Source: Nocardia speluncae NBRC 108251
Lineage (GTDB): Bacteria > Actinomycetota > Actinomycetes > Mycobacteriales > Mycobacteriaceae
Direction of reading: 5' to 3'
Length of the DNA: 64,000 bases
NCBI RefSeq assembly: GCF_001613245.1
Contig: NZ_BDBZ01000006.1
Coordinates: 179,767-243,766, forward strand
Below, piece by piece: positions 7,173-16,444 of this stretch. The notes beneath the pieces are model-generated. The model made no database searches. It had not been told where the DNA came from and saw only the letters and a list, made by a program, of their open reading frames with translations. Each line of letters opens with the position of its first letter. Position 1 is the stretch's first letter. The position numbers were made by a program, and so were the translations under genes.

Positions 7173-9398
7173 ATGGAACTGAGCAAGGGCGCCAATACGC
7201 CGATACCGACATCTCTTCTGGCCGTGGTGATTTCCTGGCGGTCCGAACATGTGGTCGATGCGCATGCCCTGCTGCTGGACAGTGCCGGGGCTGTCCGCAA
7301 CGACAAGGACCTGGTCTTCTACAACGCGCCCCGGCATATGTCCCAGGCGGTCACCCTCGACCAGGATCCCGCACCCGGGACCGCCCGGCTCAGTGTGTCA
7401 CTTCCGCGTACCGAGCCCGATGTGGACCGCATCGTGGTGTCGGGGTCGCTGGAGAACACCGAATTCACCCGGATCGAGGACCTGCGCGTCACGGTGTACG
7501 CGGTGGACGGGCCGATCGCCGAATTCGCCGTCACCGATTCGGAAGCGGTGACAGCCATGATGTTCGGGGAGTTCTACCGCCGGGATGGAGGGTGGCGATT
7601 CCGCGCGGTCGGCCAGGGCTGGGCCGCCGGCATGGCGGGGCTGGTGACCGAATTCGGTATCCAGGTCGACGATCCACCCGCTCCGGATTCGAGGAACGCG
7701 CCGGGCATCGAGCCCACGAACTCCCCGGCCGGAGACATGAGCACTGCCGTACTCACCGGAATGCGCGCATCCCACGGCGATACACCGCGCCGCCACAGCG
7801 ACCGCGCAACGCCGGGCCGGCACGGCGCGGCCGCGGAGACCGTGCGCGCAGAGGCGAGCATCGGGCGAACAGTGTCCGGCGAACAGGCGAACCGACCGGC
7901 CGCGGACCGGGGCCACCCGGTGCCCACCGGAGCCCGCTCCGCCCGCAACGACGCTCCATCACCGCACAGCGACCGCCCGCCGCTGCCCGGTGCGCGGAAC
8001 CCGGCAGCGGCCTATCCGGCAGCCCACCCCATGGAGTCCGGGTACGAATCCCCGCGCCGCACCGCACCGGACACCGTCCGGCGGGACCGATCGGACCATG
8101 CGGCCCGGACTGCTGGATCGGAGGAGCAGGAAAGCATCCCGACCGATTCCCGCCGGGGCACCGAGGCACACCCGGGTAACGCGCATTACCGGCTCGACGA
8201 GCGGATGGAATCCGGTACCGCCGCTGCCCCGCCGTGGGACCGGTTCGATTCCGCGCATACCGCCCGCAGATCACCGGGCACTGTCACCCTGCGGCGGCTC
8301 ACCGTGCCGGAACCCATACCCGTCGAGCCGCCGCCCGGGTCGGGTCGCGCCGACTGGTACCGCGACCCCACGGAGCCCACCGTGCTGCGCTGGTGGGACG
8401 GCGAGCAGTGGACCGCCGACACCCGGCCGACAGCCCGCCCCCACCCGCAGGACTGTGCGCGCTGCGGCACGCGGCGCCGCCGCCGGGTCTTCGGCGGGCA
8501 CCATCGGTGTACCGCGTGTGCGGCCGAGATCGAGGAATTCCTGACCCACTGGCATACCCGTGCTACGCGGGTACTCGCCGCCTCGGGTCCACGCGGTGCG
8601 GAATGGGATGCGGTGTGGGCATCGCTGCGCTATCAGCGGATCGACGAAACCACCGCCCGGGCCGCACTGGAACCGGCGGCCTTGCAGTATGTGGAACGGC
8701 GGGTCGCCTTCGCCTTCGCCGACGGTCAGATCTCGGCCGACGAGTACGACGATTTCGAGCACGCCGTCACCGAGCTGTCGCTGGCGGGCCGGCTGATCGA
8801 TGATCTGCGTGCCCGGATGGGTCGCGGCCGAACACTGTCGCGGCTACGCGAAGGTGATCTGCCCACCCTGCGCACCCCGGATCTGCATCTGGACGCCGAG
8901 GAACTGGTCTATCTGGATATCGGCGCGACCCATATCCGGGAGCTGGCCCGCGGCCCGAAACACACCGACGGCCGGCTGATCGTGAGCACCAAGAAACTGC
9001 GGTTCGTCGGCCCCGGCACCGGTGTGGAGATCCCTTGGTCGCGGATCGTATCGGTGGCGGCCGAACTCGATACAGTCGTCGTCGCGGCCACCTCGGCCCG
9101 GGGCGGGGCGAGTTTCGCGGTGGCCGATCCGGCCTATCTCGCCGCCGCACTGGAAGGCGCGCTGCGAATCGCCAAACGGCTTGTCCTGGCGCCGGGACAG
9201 CGTGATTCGCGCAGTATCCCGCAAGAGGTCAAGGCCGAGGTATGGCAACGCGACGGCGGAAAATGCGTGGAATGCGGGGAAAGCCACTACCTCGAATTCG
9301 ACCACATCATCCCGCTCAGTCGCGGCGGCGCCACCAGCGCCTCGAATCTCCAGATCCTGTGCCGCGGCTGCAATCGCGAGAAGGGTGCGAATATCTGA
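7173..9398 (+). CDS. TerD-domain/HNH endonuclease fusion protein
   Basis: This 741-residue multidomain protein begins with a TerD (tellurium-resistance/stress) domain over about residues 1-170, starting MELSKGANTPIP. A disordered Arg/Pro-rich linker (about 175-370) follows. A DUF2510-like tryptophan module (ADWYRDPTEPTVLRWWDG) starts near 390, and a CxxC...CxxC zinc ribbon (CARCGTRRRRR...CTACAAEI) near 427. Then come a helical region, a PH/GRAM-like beta segment (about 570-665) and a C-terminal HNH nuclease (CVECGESHYLEFDHIIPLSRGG, NLQILCRGCN). TerD proteins bind calcium in stress responses, and HNH domains cut DNA. The fusion suggests a DNA-processing or defence role, which is inference. It is divergent from the helical protein at 6587-7084. 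Confidence 0.8.
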   Translation: MELSKGANTPIPTSLLAVVISWRSEHVVDAHALLLDSAGAVRNDKDLVFYNAPRHMSQAVTLDQDPAPGTARLSVSLPRTEPDVDRIVVSGSLENTEFTRIEDLRVTVYAVDGPIAEFAVTDSEAVTAMMFGEFYRRDGGWRFRAVGQGWAAGMAGLVTEFGIQVDDPPAPDSRNAPGIEPTNSPAGDMSTAVLTGMRASHGDTPRRHSDRATPGRHGAAAETVRAEASIGRTVSGEQANRPAADRGHPVPTGARSARNDAPSPHSDRPPLPGARNPAAAYPAAHPMESGYESPRRTAPDTVRRDRSDHAARTAGSEEQESIPTDSRRGTEAHPGNAHYRLDERMESGTAAAPPWDRFDSAHTARRSPGTVTLRRLTVPEPIPVEPPPGSGRADWYRDPTEPTVLRWWDGEQWTADTRPTARPHPQDCARCGTRRRRRVFGGHHRCTACAAEIEEFLTHWHTRATRVLAASGPRGAEWDAVWASLRYQRIDETTARAALEPAALQYVERRVAFAFADGQISADEYDDFEHAVTELSLAGRLIDDLRARMGRGRTLSRLREGDLPTLRTPDLHLDAEELVYLDIGATHIRELARGPKHTDGRLIVSTKKLRFVGPGTGVEIPWSRIVSVAAELDTVVVAATSARGGASFAVADPAYLAAALEGALRIAKRLVLAPGQRDSRSIPQEVKAEVWQRDGGKCVECGESHYLEFDHIIPLSRGGATSASNLQILCRGCNREKGANI

Positions 9399-9435
9399 AC
9401 GCCCCGCCGGGACCCGGTGCGGATCGCGCAGGCTC

Positions 9436-9942
9436 TCAGCTCTGACCGGTCAGCACCCTGGCGCGGTCGGTGCGCCGGCGTACATAGGTTGCGAACCAGC
9501 GGCCGAACGGGCTGTCGTCGCCGGGCAGGGGCCGGACCCGAGTGTTGTGGAAGGCCGCGACCTTCCATTCGCCGTCGGCGCGGTGCAGCACCCAGGTGTT
9601 ACGTGACCTCCGGTTCCGTGGAATACCGCTCTGCCAGGCGAACACCACCGATCCGGTCATATGCGCAACAGCCACGTCGTCGGTGAGGAAGCGGATCGAT
9701 TCGATCTCGCCCTCGAGGCGGGTGCCGTACAGCGGCCCTTCGAACAGTCCGGCGTGTAGCGCGCGATTCGCCTCGCGCCCACGCACGTGGGTGCCGTCGA
9801 AGGCCACGTAGTCGCTGTCTGCGGTGAATTCCGCAGCATAGGCCGTCGCATCGTTATCGGCCCACGCCAGAGCGGCCCGGCTCAGCACTTCCCGGATCTG
9901 CTGTTCGGCCTCGGCCACAGTACGCAAATCTTGCTCGGTCAT
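9436..9942 (-). CDS. NTF2-like/SgcJ-EcaC family protein
   Basis: This 168-residue protein has the cone-shaped SnoaL/NTF2-like fold. EQQIREVLSRAALAWADNDATAYAAEFTADSDYVAFDG is the typical N-terminal helix-acid pocket. ESIRFLTDDVAVAHMTG and RNTWVLHRADGEWKVAAFHNTR form the terminal strands. Members of this family are uncharacterised or act as small isomerases and hydrolases. The ribosome site AAGGGG lies 9 bases before the ATG at 9942, which argues for that start over the ATG at 9951 that abuts the site. It lies head to head with the kinase gene at 10131. Confidence 0.75.
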   Translation of the reverse strand: MTEQDLRTVAEAEQQIREVLSRAALAWADNDATAYAAEFTADSDYVAFDGTHVRGREANRALHAGLFEGPLYGTRLEGEIESIRFLTDDVAVAHMTGSVVFAWQSGIPRNRRSRNTWVLHRADGEWKVAAFHNTRVRPLPGDDSPFGRWFATYVRRRTDRARVLTGQS

Positions 9943-10130
9943 CGTCCACATCCCCTTCGCCGGATCCGATACTCCGATGCTGCGCCGCGGGCCCGCGATG
10001 CGGTATCGGGGAATACCCGGAACCGACCAGGAAATTCGCCCGGAGCAACCTGCTCCAGGGGTGTGGTATGCGCGTACCGAACCACTCCTCCGGCCCGCGA
10101 CGCCCACCGGTCCCGCGATAGTCTCGGGCA

Positions 10131-11972
10131 ATGCTGCAACCCGGGGCGAGATTCGCCGGCTACCGGATCGTGCGCCGGATCGGCGCAGGCGGGATGGGCG
10201 TCGTCTATCTCGCCGAACACCCTCGGCTGCCCCGGCAGGATGTGCTGAAACTGCTACCGGCAGATCATCTGGCAGACGCCGGGTTTCGTGGCCGGTTCGA
10301 TCGGGAAGCCGAACTCGCGGCCCGGTTGCGGCATCCGAATATCGTCACCGTTCACGATCGCGGTGTCACCGGCGGACAGCCCTGGATCGCTATGGAATAC
10401 GTTCCGGGTACCGATGCCGCCGCGCTGGCCGGTTCACCGCAGCTCGGTCCGCGCCGGGCGGCGCATATCATCGACGATGCCGCTCGCGGGCTGGACCACG
10501 CCCACCGTAACGGGATGCTGCACCGGGATGTGAAACCGGCGAATATCCTGGTCACCGCGGATCCGGACCGCGAATTCGGCGAACGGGCCCTGCTCACCGA
10601 TTTCGGGATCGCCCGCCTCGCCCGCGAAGGCACGGACCTGACCCGTACCGGCGATGTGATCGCGACGGTGTCCTATGCCGCGCCCGAACAGTTCACCGCC
10701 GGCCCGGTCGATCACCGTGCCGATGTGTACGCCCTGGGCTGCACGCTTTTCGTCCTGCTCACCGGCGAGAAACTGTTCCCCGTGAGCAGCACCGCCGCGG
10801 TCGTCAACGCCCACCTGAACGCTGCGCCGCCCGCGGCCTCCGACCGCGCTCCCGGACTGCCGCCGGCGATCGACGCGGTGCTGTACCGGGCGCTGTCGAA
10901 GAACCCCGCGGACCGCTACGACTCGTGCCGCGCCTTCAGCGAAGAGGCGTTGCGCGCACTCGAATCCGCATTCGGTGGCCCGCCGACACCCGCCCGCCCG
11001 GACTTACCGCACTCGCCCGGCCCGCCTACGCACACGAGCGCGCGCTCACGGCTTTCCGGCGGCCCACACCACGACTCGCCATCTCCCGGGTGGCCGACAC
11101 CCACGCGGTCGGTCACGTCCAGCGACTCGGCCTCATCCGCAGCCTCGGTCGCAGGCACCGGGCAGCGGCGCGTGCGAAAGCGACCCATCGTGGTCGGCAC
11201 CGGCGCCCTCCTACTCGCCGCAGCCTTGACGGCCACCGCGGTGTTCGGCACCGATAACGCGGGATCGGAGGGCACCGCGGATCCCACGGCGGCGCCCGCC
11301 AGCGACACCGGTACCCCCGTTTCCTCCGTACCCGGCACCGCCACGGGCACCACCCCCGCGGGAGACGGCTACACCGAGGCACGGGCCGAAGCCCGGGGCG
11401 ATAACGGCGACGTCAGCTGGAATGTTCTGATACCGCAGGTGAACGGCGGGACAGCGGCTGTTGCGGATCGATTCAACAATTCGGTGCGCGCCGCCCTGCA
11501 AGATCAGATCGACAACGCGCCCGCATCGTCGAAGCTGACCAGCGGACCGCCCAACCAACTGCATATCGGGGCCGGGGTGCTGAGCGCTCTGCTGACGACG
11601 GCGCGTACGAGCGATCCCCCGTCCGGGGAGCCGAAGAAACTGCTCGCCACCATCACGATCAACGCCGATAACGCCGACCCGATCACGCTGCGTGATCTCT
11701 TCCCGGACCTGGATGCCGGCCTGAACCGGTTGTCCGACGAGGCCGAACGACTACTACCCGAGACAGCGGCGGGTCCGGATTTCGATCACCGGGCGACCCG
11801 GCCGCGGACCGAGAACTTCCATCACTGGGTGGCTACCGATAAAGGTATGGCCATCCATTTCGAGGAGGGCAGTGTGGCCCCGCCCGGCAAGAGGTTGATC
11901 ACCATCACCGTCCCGTGGCGCGCGCTCGCCGACGTGCTCGATCCGGCCTTGGCCGAGGTGCTGCGCGGCTGA
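10131..11972 (+). CDS. Receptor-type Ser/Thr protein kinase with RsiV/DUF3298-like sensor
   Basis: This is a 613-residue PASTA-less Hanks-type kinase. The glycine loop is IGAGGMGVVY, the ATP lysine K40 (VLK), the catalytic HRDVKPANIL (D133), the metal-binding DFG (D157), and APEQ marks the P+1 region. A Pro/Ser-rich juxtamembrane segment (about 285-350) is followed by one transmembrane helix (IVVGTGALLLAAALTATAVF, about 352-372). The extracellular C-terminus has the ITLRDLFPDLDAGLNRL pattern of DUF3298/RsiV-type domains. This suggests a membrane kinase sensing a cell-wall ligand. No ribosome site is seen, and TAGTCT 6 bases before the ATG points to a leaderless mRNA. The stop is 16 bases from the convergent DUF1254 gene. 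Confidence 0.85.
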   Translation: MLQPGARFAGYRIVRRIGAGGMGVVYLAEHPRLPRQDVLKLLPADHLADAGFRGRFDREAELAARLRHPNIVTVHDRGVTGGQPWIAMEYVPGTDAAALAGSPQLGPRRAAHIIDDAARGLDHAHRNGMLHRDVKPANILVTADPDREFGERALLTDFGIARLAREGTDLTRTGDVIATVSYAAPEQFTAGPVDHRADVYALGCTLFVLLTGEKLFPVSSTAAVVNAHLNAAPPAASDRAPGLPPAIDAVLYRALSKNPADRYDSCRAFSEEALRALESAFGGPPTPARPDLPHSPGPPTHTSARSRLSGGPHHDSPSPGWPTPTRSVTSSDSASSAASVAGTGQRRVRKRPIVVGTGALLLAAALTATAVFGTDNAGSEGTADPTAAPASDTGTPVSSVPGTATGTTPAGDGYTEARAEARGDNGDVSWNVLIPQVNGGTAAVADRFNNSVRAALQDQIDNAPASSKLTSGPPNQLHIGAGVLSALLTTARTSDPPSGEPKKLLATITINADNADPITLRDLFPDLDAGLNRLSDEAERLLPETAAGPDFDHRATRPRTENFHHWVATDKGMAIHFEEGSVAPPGKRLITITVPWRALADVLDPALAEVLRG

Positions 11973-11988
11973 CCAGTGCGAACCGGTA

Positions 11989-13434
11989 TCAGGGCGTCAG
12001 CGGGGGTGGGAACCATTCACCGTCCAGGACCCGCCGATCCGGTTCGTACAGCCGCATGACCAGGGAGAACTGGCCGCGCTCCGGGATCGGCAGCCAGTTC
12101 GATCGCGGCACGCCGCTACCGGGGTCGGCAGCTTGGATGGTGAACTCGAGCGAACCGTCCGGCGCGAACACCGGCGGAACCGGATGTCCCACCGTATGCA
12201 GATCCGCCTCGTTCGGTACCAGGTATCCGGCGCTGCCGTACGCGGTGAGCGACCAGAACGCGGCCACCGGCGGCGCCTGTCCGGGTTCGAATCGCAGGGT
12301 GAACTCGATCGGGGTGCCGTCGTCGTCGGCTTGGTCGAACATCGCCGGATACACCACCACCGCAGCAAGGTTCGCGCCGACTCCCCTGCTCGCCGTAGCT
12401 GCCCGCAGCAGGTAGTTGGTGCCGTAGCGCCCGACGTTCAGGTCCAGCACCCAGCTGTTGCGCAGGATGCTGCCCGGGTCCACGTACGCAACGATCTTGC
12501 GTTTGGCAGCGTCGGCCCCGGCGGAGAGTTCCCCGGTGCTCACCCCTTCGGGTGAGCCACCGGGCCGGATCCCGATGGTGGCGAAGCGCCGCATCGCGGG
12601 TTCGTCGTCGGCGGCGGGCGGATTCTCCTCCATGAGTTCACACATGCGCTCGAAGAAATCACGGACCGGCATATCCTCGACGAGGTCGCGCCCAGCCGAT
12701 TCCGTCCAGTCCCGGTTCGCCGGAATCGAATCGGCTTCGGCGGCGGCGGGGGTGGTCCAGGCACTCAACGGGGCGAGCCGCAGGTGGGACTGGATATCAC
12801 GCACCGCCGCAACATCGTCCGGGCCACGCACCTCGATCCGCCCGTACAACCAGGCATCCGCGGTGGGCACGGGTAGCTGGACCGCACCGAGCGGAAGTGT
12901 TCCCTTCCAACCCGGTCCGGTGACGGCGTAGACGAACGGTGCCGAGGCGCCTGGTTCGGCGTGGGGTTGCACGCTGGTCGGGGTGAACGCGGTGTTGGAC
13001 CAGGCGTCGAGGATCTGCATCACCCAGTAGCGGTCCTCGATCCGCGGGACTTCGAACAGCACCGGCTCCTCGCGCAGGTCCAGCCACGCCACCGAGTACA
13101 GGTTGTCCAGATCGATCCGGACGACGGTGCGCTGGCTCGATGCGGGAAGTGAGGAGAGGTGCTGGAACCGGTTGACCGACGTGTATTTCAGGGACTGGCG
13201 GCGGACCGTATCGATCAGCATCAGCGGATACCCGAAGATATAGGCGTCGGTGGCCACTTCGCGCCGCTCGGCGGGTGTACCCGACGGTTCGACCGCGCTG
13301 TCTTCGTGCTCGCCGCAGGCCGCCAGTCCGGTGACTGCGATCAGACCCAGCAGCGACCGACGGGACAACCGGCCGGGCGCCGCCGAGGACCGCGAGTTAC
13401 CGGGTATCGCCGGCGGGCCGTTGCCCATGGACAT
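11989..13434 (-). CDS. DUF1254/DUF1214 domain lipoprotein
   Basis: This 481-residue exported protein has a twin-arginine leader (RRSLLGLIAVTGLAACG, RR at 25-26) whose lipobox Cys is C40. A DUF1254 domain (TDAYIFGYPLMLIDTVRR, DNLYSVAWLDLREEPVLFEVP, YWVMQILDAWSNTAFTPTS) comes first. A C-terminal DUF1214 domain follows (FWSLTAYGSAGYLVPNE, GSGVPRSNWLPIPERGQFSLVMRLY). These paired domains are common in actinobacteria and their function is unsettled. The protein is predicted to be lipid-anchored outside the membrane. It is transcribed alone and convergent with the kinase gene. Confidence 0.87.
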   Translation of the reverse strand: MSMGNGPPAIPGNSRSSAAPGRLSRRSLLGLIAVTGLAACGEHEDSAVEPSGTPAERREVATDAYIFGYPLMLIDTVRRQSLKYTSVNRFQHLSSLPASSQRTVVRIDLDNLYSVAWLDLREEPVLFEVPRIEDRYWVMQILDAWSNTAFTPTSVQPHAEPGASAPFVYAVTGPGWKGTLPLGAVQLPVPTADAWLYGRIEVRGPDDVAAVRDIQSHLRLAPLSAWTTPAAAEADSIPANRDWTESAGRDLVEDMPVRDFFERMCELMEENPPAADDEPAMRRFATIGIRPGGSPEGVSTGELSAGADAAKRKIVAYVDPGSILRNSWVLDLNVGRYGTNYLLRAATASRGVGANLAAVVVYPAMFDQADDDGTPIEFTLRFEPGQAPPVAAFWSLTAYGSAGYLVPNEADLHTVGHPVPPVFAPDGSLEFTIQAADPGSGVPRSNWLPIPERGQFSLVMRLYEPDRRVLDGEWFPPPLTP

Positions 13435-13525
13435 TCTCCCTGCTCATCGCCGTCGGATGGACTGCTACGCAGGATACGCCCAGGAATAGCCGAATGGTTG
13501 CCGCCACGGTCGGCGCGGCCGGTTC

Positions 13526-13819
13526 TCAGATGGTGAGCACGGTATTCATGATGGTGCCGGCGCTGGTGGCGACCACCCCGCCGATCATGGCTCCGGCCAC
13601 CATTTTCGGTGATTGCATCGCCCCACCGGACCATTTCTCCCAGGCGAACTTACCGCCGGCGAATACGATGCTCACCGTGCCGGACAGGATGGCCAGCCAG
13701 GTCGCGTATCGCACGAACTCCATGATCTTGTCCGCCAGCGGTGGAGCCTCCGGAGTGGGATCGCTGACCTGTGCGTATACCGATACCGCGTCGACAATCG
13801 ACGCTGCGATGATGCTCAC
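13526..13819 (-). CDS. Small two-helix membrane protein, paralogue of the 14041-14319 gene
   Basis: This 97-residue protein starts at a GTG with the ribosome site GAGGGAG 6 bases upstream. A first hydrophobic helix (FVRYATWLAILSGTVSIVFAG) is followed by the loop GKFAWEKWSGGAMQSPKMVA, then a second helix (GAMIGGVVATSAGTIMNTVL). The helix-loop-helix pattern resembles VirB2/TrbC-type pilin-like subunits, but that is a shape argument only. Its closest relative in the window is the divergently transcribed gene at 14041, identical along most of TPEAPPLADKI and FAWEKWSGG. Its function is unknown. Confidence 0.7.
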   Translation of the reverse strand: MSIIAASIVDAVSVYAQVSDPTPEAPPLADKIMEFVRYATWLAILSGTVSIVFAGGKFAWEKWSGGAMQSPKMVAGAMIGGVVATSAGTIMNTVLTI

Positions 13820-14040
13820 CGTCTGCTCCCTCGCCTCATATGTTCGGGCGCTGCGGCCCACCTCCATCATCCAGACGATGGCGGCTCCGGCGCAACTTCT
13901 TGCCGCTCAGCGTCTTTCGCGCTATAACCGCTGGTACCCCCGAATCCCAACCGGGAACGGGGATTACTGCGATCACCCCCGGCGAGCGGTTACGATGCGT
14001 GTGCGTTCCCGCCCACCCCGAACACAGAGTGAGCTGCGAG

Positions 14041-14319
14041 ATGATACTGGCCGCCGTCACCGATACGCTGCTGGCGCAAATCGGCAACCCCACCCCCGAA
14101 GCACCTCCGCTGGCCGACAAGATCACGCAAATGGTCCAGTACCTGACCTGGTTCGTGTTGCTCGCCGGCATCACCGCGATCATTTACGCGGGCGGCAAGT
14201 TCGCCTGGGAGAAATGGTCGGGCGGTTCGATGGAGTCACCGAAGATGGTGGCCGGAGCGATGATCGGCGGCGTGGTCGCCACCAGCGCCGGCACCATCAT
14301 GAACGCCGTCATCGGCTGA
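14041..14319 (+). CDS. Small two-helix membrane protein, paralogue of the 13526-13819 gene
   Basis: This 92-residue protein has an N-terminal segment MILAAVTDTLLAQIGNPTPE, a first helix (YLTWFVLLAGITAIIYAG), the same loop GKFAWEKWSGGSMESPKMVA as its paralogue, and a second helix (GAMIGGVVATSAGTIMNAVI). The divergent 220-base spacer between the two copies probably holds both promoters. The pair look like subunits of one membrane assembly or a duplicated pilin-like peptide. No secretion or conjugation genes are adjacent. The start at ATG 14041 has only a weak ribosome site. Confidence 0.65.
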   Translation: MILAAVTDTLLAQIGNPTPEAPPLADKITQMVQYLTWFVLLAGITAIIYAGGKFAWEKWSGGSMESPKMVAGAMIGGVVATSAGTIMNAVIG

Positions 14320-14428
14320 GCGGTGACGCCTCGCGGCGTCGCCCGGGGCGGTGGGTCACCCACCGCCGTGCGGACAACCCACACACCGACCATCGAAAGT
14401 ATGTTCGAATTCGGGTACGGTAGCCCGC

Positions 14429-14656
14429 ATGCCCGAACTCGCCCCCATCCCGTTCGCCCGGCTCAATCTCGAACAGGTACGGGAACGACTCCTCGCCGCG
14501 GCCGCCTTCGGCGAGTCCCTTTCGCCCGATCAGCTCGAGGCCTTGGCCGGCAAGCTCAGCGCCGGCCTCAATATCTATATCGAGGCCACCCAGAACAGCT
14601 CGCGACCAGCGCACACCGGGCGCGCCTGCCTGGACTTCCGGGGGCATCGACGCTGA
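14429..14656 (+). CDS. Small hypothetical protein
   Basis: This is a 75-residue protein, MPELAPIPFARLNLEQVRE at the start, with predicted amphipathic helices (RERLLAAAAFGESLSPDQLEALAGKLSAGLNIYIEATQ). No family is recognised. There is no ribosome site. TACGGT ends 7 bases before the ATG, which fits a leaderless transcript. It ends just before a strong bidirectional terminator shared with the BCCT transporter gene, supporting a real transcript here. Confidence 0.5.
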   Translation: MPELAPIPFARLNLEQVRERLLAAAAFGESLSPDQLEALAGKLSAGLNIYIEATQNSSRPAHTGRACLDFRGHRR

Positions 14657-14695
14657 ACCCCCGGCCCGCGAGGGATACGGACCGGGGGTTCAGCG
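14651..14695. terminator. Bidirectional intrinsic terminator
   Basis: A perfect 14-bp stem (CGCTGAACCCCCGG at 14651-14664 with its complement at 14682-14695) and a 17-base loop sit between two convergent genes: the small gene ending at 14656 and the transporter ending at 14711. The stem overlaps the last codons of the small gene. No U-tract follows, as is usual in high-GC actinobacteria. Confidence 0.75.
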
Positions 14696-14710
14696 CGGGA
14701 AGCCGCAACG

Positions 14711-16444
14711 CTAGTCGCGGGTCGCCTGTTCGTCGTCGGCCGTTTCGATCGGCGACGTGACCAGCTCGAATTCGCCTTCGTGCTTGGCCACGCCCTGTAC
14801 GACCGCCCCCTCCACGAGTTCCACACCCAGGTTCGCCCGCACAATGATCGGATCGGTGCGCACATCGCGATACAGCGAGATACACATCATCACCATCACG
14901 ACCATGAACGGCAGCGCGACTACGGTAGTAAGCGCTTGCAGCCCGTCCAGTGCGCCCCCTAGATCATCCGAGTCGGCGATCACCAGCATGATCGCGGCGA
15001 CCGCGCCGGTGGCCGTACCCCAGAAGATGACCGTCATCCGCGAGGGTTCGATACTGCCGCGTTCGGAGAGCGTGCCCATGACGATCGAGGCCGCATCCGC
15101 ACCGGAGACGAAGAAGATACCCACCAGGATCATCACCAGCACAGTGGCGACCGAAGTGAGCGGGTACTCGTCGAGCAGATGGAACAGGGCGAAGTCGGGG
15201 TTCACGCTGCCGTCCGCCTCGGTCAGGTTGCCGGTATCGGTCTGCTGCCTGATCGCGGCGCCGCCGAAGATGGCGAACCACACCAGGCTCACCAGGCTGG
15301 GCACCAGCAGCACCCCGGCCACGAACTGGCGGATAGTACGACCCCGGCTGATCCGCGCGATGAACATACCGACGAAGGGGGTCCAGGAGACCCACCACGC
15401 CCAATAGAAAATGGTCCAGCTCGACAGCCACGCCTCCATCTCCTCGCCACCGGCGATACCGGTCCGCGAGGCCATGGTCGGCAGTTCGGCGATGTAGTCA
15501 CCGACGGCGGTGGGCAGGAAGTTCAGCATGAACAGGGTGGGTCCGGCGATGAAGACGAACAGCGCCAGCACCAGCGCCAGCACCATGTTGATATTCGACA
15601 GCCATTGGATTCCGCGGGCGATACCGGAGACCGCGGACAGGATGAAGGCGATGGTGAGACCGGTGATCACCAGGACCAGGCCCAGCTTGGAAATGGCGTC
15701 GACATAGCCGTTGAATTCGAGTCCCGCGCCGATCTGCAGGGCGCCGAGCCCGAGCGACGCGGCCGAACCGAACAGGGTCGCGAAGATCGCCATCATATCG
15801 ATGGCCTTACCACCCAGACCTTCCGCGTACCGGCCCAGCAGCGGCCGGAACACGGCCGAGAACAGCTGCGAGCGACCGCGGCGGAAGGTCGTATAGGCGA
15901 TGGCGAGCCCGGCGACCGCGTAGATCGCCCACGGATGCAGGGTCCAGTGGAACAGGGTGGTCGCCAGCGCGACCTCGGCCGCTTCCGGGCTGCCCGCCTC
16001 GGCAGTGCCCGGCGGCGGGGACGTGAAATGGGTCAGCGGCTCAGCGACGCCCCAGAACATCAGGCCGATTCCCATACCGGCGCTGAACATCATCGCGATC
16101 CAGGACACCGTCCGGAATTCGGGCGTTTCGTCGTCGGCCCCCAGTGGGATCTTGCCGTAGCGGCTGAGGGCGAGCCAGATCACGTAGACGACGAACGAGG
16201 TGGCGACGAAAACGAACAGCCACCCGGTATTGGTGATCACCCAGGACTGCGCGTTGGATGCCACCCGCGCGAGACTGTCCTGGTCGACGATCCCCCACAG
16301 TACGAAGGCCATCGCGCCGATCGACGTGATGCCGAAGACAAGCCAGTCCACTGCGCGCCCCCGCCGCAAAGCGGGTCTTCCTTCCGGGGAGCCCGGCAAG
16401 TCGCCCTCGGGCGTCGCGGGGTCCGTGCCGGTGTCGATCACCAT
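14711..16444 (-). CDS. BCCT family osmolyte transporter (betaine/choline/carnitine)
   Basis: This 577-residue protein has about twelve transmembrane helices and belongs to the BCCT family, which imports betaine, choline or related trimethylammonium compounds with Na+ or H+. Diagnostic stretches are MFSAGMGIGLMFWGVAEPL (GMGIG Na-site motif) and the Trp-rich substrate segment TIFYWAWWVSWTPFVGMFIARISRGRTIRQF. An N-terminal 30-residue and C-terminal 50-residue cytoplasmic tail could sense osmotic strength, as in BetP. An AAGGA ribosome site lies 8 bases before the ATG. The ligand cannot be fixed from sequence. The neighbouring MarR gene is divergent and could regulate it. Confidence 0.9.
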   Translation of the reverse strand: MVIDTGTDPATPEGDLPGSPEGRPALRRGRAVDWLVFGITSIGAMAFVLWGIVDQDSLARVASNAQSWVITNTGWLFVFVATSFVVYVIWLALSRYGKIPLGADDETPEFRTVSWIAMMFSAGMGIGLMFWGVAEPLTHFTSPPPGTAEAGSPEAAEVALATTLFHWTLHPWAIYAVAGLAIAYTTFRRGRSQLFSAVFRPLLGRYAEGLGGKAIDMMAIFATLFGSAASLGLGALQIGAGLEFNGYVDAISKLGLVLVITGLTIAFILSAVSGIARGIQWLSNINMVLALVLALFVFIAGPTLFMLNFLPTAVGDYIAELPTMASRTGIAGGEEMEAWLSSWTIFYWAWWVSWTPFVGMFIARISRGRTIRQFVAGVLLVPSLVSLVWFAIFGGAAIRQQTDTGNLTEADGSVNPDFALFHLLDEYPLTSVATVLVMILVGIFFVSGADAASIVMGTLSERGSIEPSRMTVIFWGTATGAVAAIMLVIADSDDLGGALDGLQALTTVVALPFMVVMVMMCISLYRDVRTDPIIVRANLGVELVEGAVVQGVAKHEGEFELVTSPIETADDEQATRD

